Part shown: piece by piece, positions 33,801 through 35,880 of the stretch
Layout of the letters: the number at the start of each line of letters is the position of its first letter
How positions within the stretch are numbered: the stretch's first letter is position 1
NCBI RefSeq assembly: GCF_016901855.1
Contig: NZ_JACJKY010000022.1
Location: 1 to 35,880 of the forward strand
Reading direction: 5' to 3'
Source: Merdimmobilis hominis
GTDB taxonomy: Bacteria > Bacillota > Clostridia > Oscillospirales > Ruminococcaceae
DNA: 35,880 nucleotides
Made by a program: the position numbers and the translations under genes
Notes under the pieces: model-generated
The model's input: the letters and a program-made list of their open reading frames with translations, nothing else
Database searches by the model: none
Told to the model about the DNA's origin: nothing

Positions 33801-35880
33801 ACCATGACTGTCAATGGACTGAATGCGGGCGATGTCGTATATGTTTACGAGTCTGGTTCTGAAACATGGAGCAGAATGTCACAGCCTGTTGCAGTCGGCG
33901 AAACTTCTGCTGTGTTTGAGCGCATCCGCGTTCCTCGGGCAGGCGGCGAGCTGACGCTTCAAGTGAAACGTGCAGGAAAACTGATTTCTGATAAATACAC
34001 TGTAACAACACCTGCTTTTGCGGAGCCGACAGCTAACATTTCGCTGAAGGCACTTTCCACAAGCGGTGAGGTGCTGTCAGATGTTGTTTATGAGATTTAT
34101 GACGCATCAGGCGAATATGTAAAAGACGTCAGCACAGAAGAAATGGCAGCAGTAGAGTTTGGAACCTATACGCTTAAGTGCAAGAGTGTTCCGGAAGGCT
34201 ATCGCGTAACAAACGAACAGGTTATGAAGATTGTTCGCATCGAAGGATATACTTACGAAGTGACGGTAACCATTCGTTCGGACAGCGATGTTCCGACTGT
34301 TACCAGTGTTGAAGTAACACCATTCCGTGTAACGGTCAAAAAAGGCGATACACAGCAATTTACAGCAAGTGTGACAGGTGAAAATGATCCGGGTCAGGAT
34401 GTTATCTGGAAAGTGGAGAATGCAGTTTCTGCATCCACACAAATTTCGGAAGATGGTATTTTGACTGTTGGTGAGGATGAAACTGCAAAAACGCTGACTG
34501 TTATTGCAACATCTGAAATCGATGAAACAAAATCCGGTTCTGCAACTGTTACCGTTGCAGAGAAAGAAAGCGAAACAGAAAATGTATCGCTGGGTGCTGA
34601 AGTAATTGCATACAACGGCGGCGCTTTAGGCGGTGCACAAGGACCGGAAAAACTGTTTGACGGCGATATTACAAGTCAGGATACCGGCAAATGGTGTGTT
34701 GATGGCAACGATAAATGGGTTGCTTTTGACATCGGTGAAGCACGTGAACTGACACAGCTCAAAATGGTACATGCAGGCGCTGCTGGTGAAACACCGGCAG
34801 GAAAGATCAATACTGCAAACTATGAGTTCTATGTATTGGACGAAGAGAATATTTCAGTGGACGATCTGCTTGCAAAAACATTTGAGGAACGCACTGAGCT
34901 GCTTGAAGATAATTCCTATTGGAAATTGATCGCAAGCACAACTGATAATATCAACGATATTACAACAAACGATCTGACTGGCAACAGCGGACGTATTTTC
35001 AAAATCAATATCAGCAGAACCGATACAACCGGATGGGCACAGTGTGTCCGCGTGTATGAGCTGGAGCTTTATTCTCCGGTTCCGCTCAAATCTGTTTTGC
35101 TGTCACAGGATGCAGATGTTCTCGGTGTGAAGACCGACAAAGCAGTTGCAAGTGAAAAAGCAATGTATGCATTTGACGGAGATTATTCGACAAAATGGTG
35201 CGATGAAACACCAAACTGGGTTGTATTTGATATTGGTGAAACCGCAACGCCGGATCGCTTGAAAGTTATTCATGCAAATGGCGGCGATCAGCCGGAAGGT
35301 GCACAATTCAATACAGTTGCATTTGCACTTCAGGTGCTGGATCCTGCGAAGATTTCTGAAGCAGAGTTCCTTGCAAAAACTGAAGCAGAACAAGCAGTGA
35401 TTATGAATGATGATGCTTACTGGATTACGATCAAATCGTACAGTGAGAATGCGTTGGATGTAACGGATGATCCGATTGAAACAACATATGCGGCACGGTT
35501 GTATCGCTTTATGGTTACAGACGGTGATGCACATCCGACATGGAAAGACACCATTCGTATCTATGATATCGAGCTGTATGGTATTGTTGGCGCAGCTGTA
35601 CCGTCCGCTGACAAAACAGCACTGAACACCTTGATTGCAGAAGTGGAAGCGCTCAAAGAAGCAGATTACACAACAGCAACCTGGGCAGCTTTGACTGAGA
35701 AACTGGATGCAGCGAAAGCAGTTGCAGGTGAACCGGATGCATCGCAGGATGCAGTCGATGCAGCATATGATGCACTGTTCGAAGCAAAAGAAGCATTGGT
35801 GAAACGCGGTGACAAAACAGCGCTGAACACCTTGATTGCGGAAGTGGAAGCGCTCAAAGAAGCAGACTACACAACAGCAA
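30864..35880 (+). CDS. GH85 endo-beta-N-acetylglucosaminidase, multidomain, partial (runs off the window)
   Basis: The frame from ATG 30864 is open to the window end (1672 codons), so the protein is longer than seen. It has a signal peptide (RVGSGVLAAAIAAST, to about 32), then a GH85 domain (about 55-460) with GFDGYFFNQES (Asn219 and Glu221 in the classical N-x-E site). Next come a beta-sandwich, an Fn3-like domain (about 600-690), a CBM32 (about 700-845), two similar small beta domains, a SpaA-like beta domain (about 1056-1140), a bacterial Ig2 domain (about 1145-1233: VEVTPFRVTVKKGDTQQFTA), two more CBM32-like domains (about 1238-1405 and 1408-1575) and FIVAR repeats. It should be secreted; the anchor, if any, lies beyond the window. 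It shares the endo-glycosidase function with the gene at 16909. Confidence 0.93.
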   Translation, partial: MRISRLKRVGSGVLAAAIAASTYVGAALPASARTAGKDGSAEMNEAYAAHESLMPIGPSFSSATILEWTPESDPDARYSRASIPLANRTGGFIVNPKANPEAKLMLCSLANSAHDTTGAQGTDNFMSWSFNYWQYADSFVYWSGSEEGIITCPTGEFTDAAHANGVPVVATLGFPWGTGTGYVEEVRAFTQQAEDGSFPVADKLIEVMEYYGFDGYFFNQESFGCSAEDATKLNEMMKYMRKKCPDILISWYDAMVPSGGISHQDAVNDQNKAWMEPDAEGNYCVDEFFMNYNWYESEISTTINTMNSINRSPFDAYAGLDVQQNGMNTGFRDYMLLDANGKMKLSFALYCPNSTLGISASGEEFHKNERTFYVNKVSDPRVETSDPTIAANSEWVGMSRFFADKTPITSAPFVTNFNSGHGKGYWVDGVLSRDREWSYQSNQDIMPTWTWIIDSEGSKLSGDYDFTDAYNGGNSIKFAGSLDAGKSNDIMLYSTDVAVTDGMNMSLTYKNDDGKMKLVAYYGDETTTSYEDCTRVYYNLTAGEADTWTTTSVDLSAQVGKTLFAIGMQVESDTDVSDYQVNLGQLTITEQDRAELSGPSGITLDGILYHDAYDAEIRLYWDEVAGASSYEVYKVNSDGTSSLLMETPNTALYISSVARAAEEQDVTLKVVSINKNGIRGEGTAFTIDWLYGNEDSEKYEPVEFENFCLGATVTDVSFENDAEPAAKALDGTAANGSKWCATNKDSGYMAIDIGREVTVRRWRVEHAEYGGESKEMNTIDFALEYKNAEGQWVEAKRIRDNHLALTDVLLDEPITAREWRLNIYDAGSSAWGAIRIYEWQMFDTDQLSQTESTMAHFASARNNPGATDVFTLEHVPVGETVKVYIKSGDTYTEIGSKVAQASGNEKLTTVTIENLDFATDKAGRIYYTTTAPSCAESIKQSVPFEAETTEKSAPATEVSFEKYSQPGSESSSQLDDIFTTMTVNGLNAGDVVYVYESGSETWSRMSQPVAVGETSAVFERIRVPRAGGELTLQVKRAGKLISDKYTVTTPAFAEPTANISLKALSTSGEVLSDVVYEIYDASGEYVKDVSTEEMAAVEFGTYTLKCKSVPEGYRVTNEQVMKIVRIEGYTYEVTVTIRSDSDVPTVTSVEVTPFRVTVKKGDTQQFTASVTGENDPGQDVIWKVENAVSASTQISEDGILTVGEDETAKTLTVIATSEIDETKSGSATVTVAEKESETENVSLGAEVIAYNGGALGGAQGPEKLFDGDITSQDTGKWCVDGNDKWVAFDIGEARELTQLKMVHAGAAGETPAGKINTANYEFYVLDEENISVDDLLAKTFEERTELLEDNSYWKLIASTTDNINDITTNDLTGNSGRIFKINISRTDTTGWAQCVRVYELELYSPVPLKSVLLSQDADVLGVKTDKAVASEKAMYAFDGDYSTKWCDETPNWVVFDIGETATPDRLKVIHANGGDQPEGAQFNTVAFALQVLDPAKISEAEFLAKTEAEQAVIMNDDAYWITIKSYSENALDVTDDPIETTYAARLYRFMVTDGDAHPTWKDTIRIYDIELYGIVGAAVPSADKTALNTLIAEVEALKEADYTTATWAALTEKLDAAKAVAGEPDASQDAVDAAYDALFEAKEALVKRGDKTALNTLIAEVEALKEADYTTA
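35610..35880 (+). repeat. Tandem FIVAR repeats, 201-bp period
   Basis: The segment starting GACAAAACAGCACTGAACAC at 35610 repeats at 35811, 201 bases (67 codons) later, with only a few synonymous-looking changes over the next 70 visible bases. It encodes FIVAR helical modules within the second GH85 protein. The near-identity at DNA level suggests a recent duplication. The array continues beyond the window. Confidence 0.85.

Noticed and set aside
1-35880. CRISPR array, tRNA, rRNA or complete insertion sequence
   Set aside because: I looked for regularly spaced repeats, cloverleaf-like segments and transposase frames and saw none; only the TnpV remnant and the FIVAR repeats stand out.

Overview
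The window looks like a chromosomal stretch from a Gram-positive anaerobe of the Clostridia, probably a gut or host-associated member of the Ruminococcaceae/Oscillospiraceae type. The reasons are strong AGGAGG-type ribosome binding sites, some GTG and TTG starts, many intrinsic terminators, cell-wall sorting signals, an ior/paaK aromatic-acid cluster and multidomain host-glycan hydrolases. Base composition is moderate for most of the window (mid-to-high 40s % GC by eye), with one clearly AT-richer patch at about 3.0-4.9 kb. The species cannot be named from the sequence.

Layout. 0.2-2.3 kb: a divergent AraC regulator / UROD-family methyltransferase-like pair, each gene broken by an apparent single-base deletion. 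2.4-4.9 kb: an AT-rich patch with two lipoproteins and a TnpV-type transposon protein. 4.9-7.3 kb (minus): a two-gene operon of a galactokinase-like GHMP kinase and a cytoplasmic GH18 hydrolase. 7.4-10.2 kb: a small membrane-anchored BofC-like protein, divergent from a class A penicillin-binding protein. 10.3-12.1 kb: an Lsa-type ABC-F ribosome protection gene behind a leader with a 7-codon uORF, mutually exclusive pairings and an intrinsic terminator, which is a textbook-looking ribosome-controlled attenuator. 12.1-14.4 kb: a cytoplasmic DUF5703/GH95-like glycosidase. 14.5-16.6 kb (minus): a surface CehA/McbA-type PHP metallohydrolase with a C-terminal anchor but no visible signal peptide. 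16.9-21.3 kb: a secreted, wall-anchored GH85 endo-beta-N-acetylglucosaminidase. 21.4-23.4 kb: a second, intact AraC/UROD divergent pair. 23.6-24.9 kb: a CNNM/CorC-type CBS transporter. 25.0-30.5 kb: a paaK-iorA-iorB-paaK-ACT operon. 30.9 kb to the window end: a second, very long GH85 protein that runs off the edge.

How the genes fit together. Two extracellular GH85 enzymes would cut the chitobiose core of host N-glycans. The cytosolic GH18, DUF5703/GH95-like enzyme and GHMP kinase could process imported oligosaccharides, although no transporter is present here, so this link is inference. The ior/paaK/ACT operon is a self-contained aromatic 2-oxoacid to aryl-acetate module that yields reduced ferredoxin and CoA thioesters. 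The AraC/UROD pairs look like locally regulated units of unknown substrate; they are not heme-pathway genes. No tRNA, rRNA, CRISPR array or complete insertion sequence was seen.

The most interesting signal is the leader of the ABC-F gene. A segment at the end of the uORF, a mid-leader segment and the two arms of the terminator share the same 8-9 base complementarity, so alternative folds can be read directly from the sequence.
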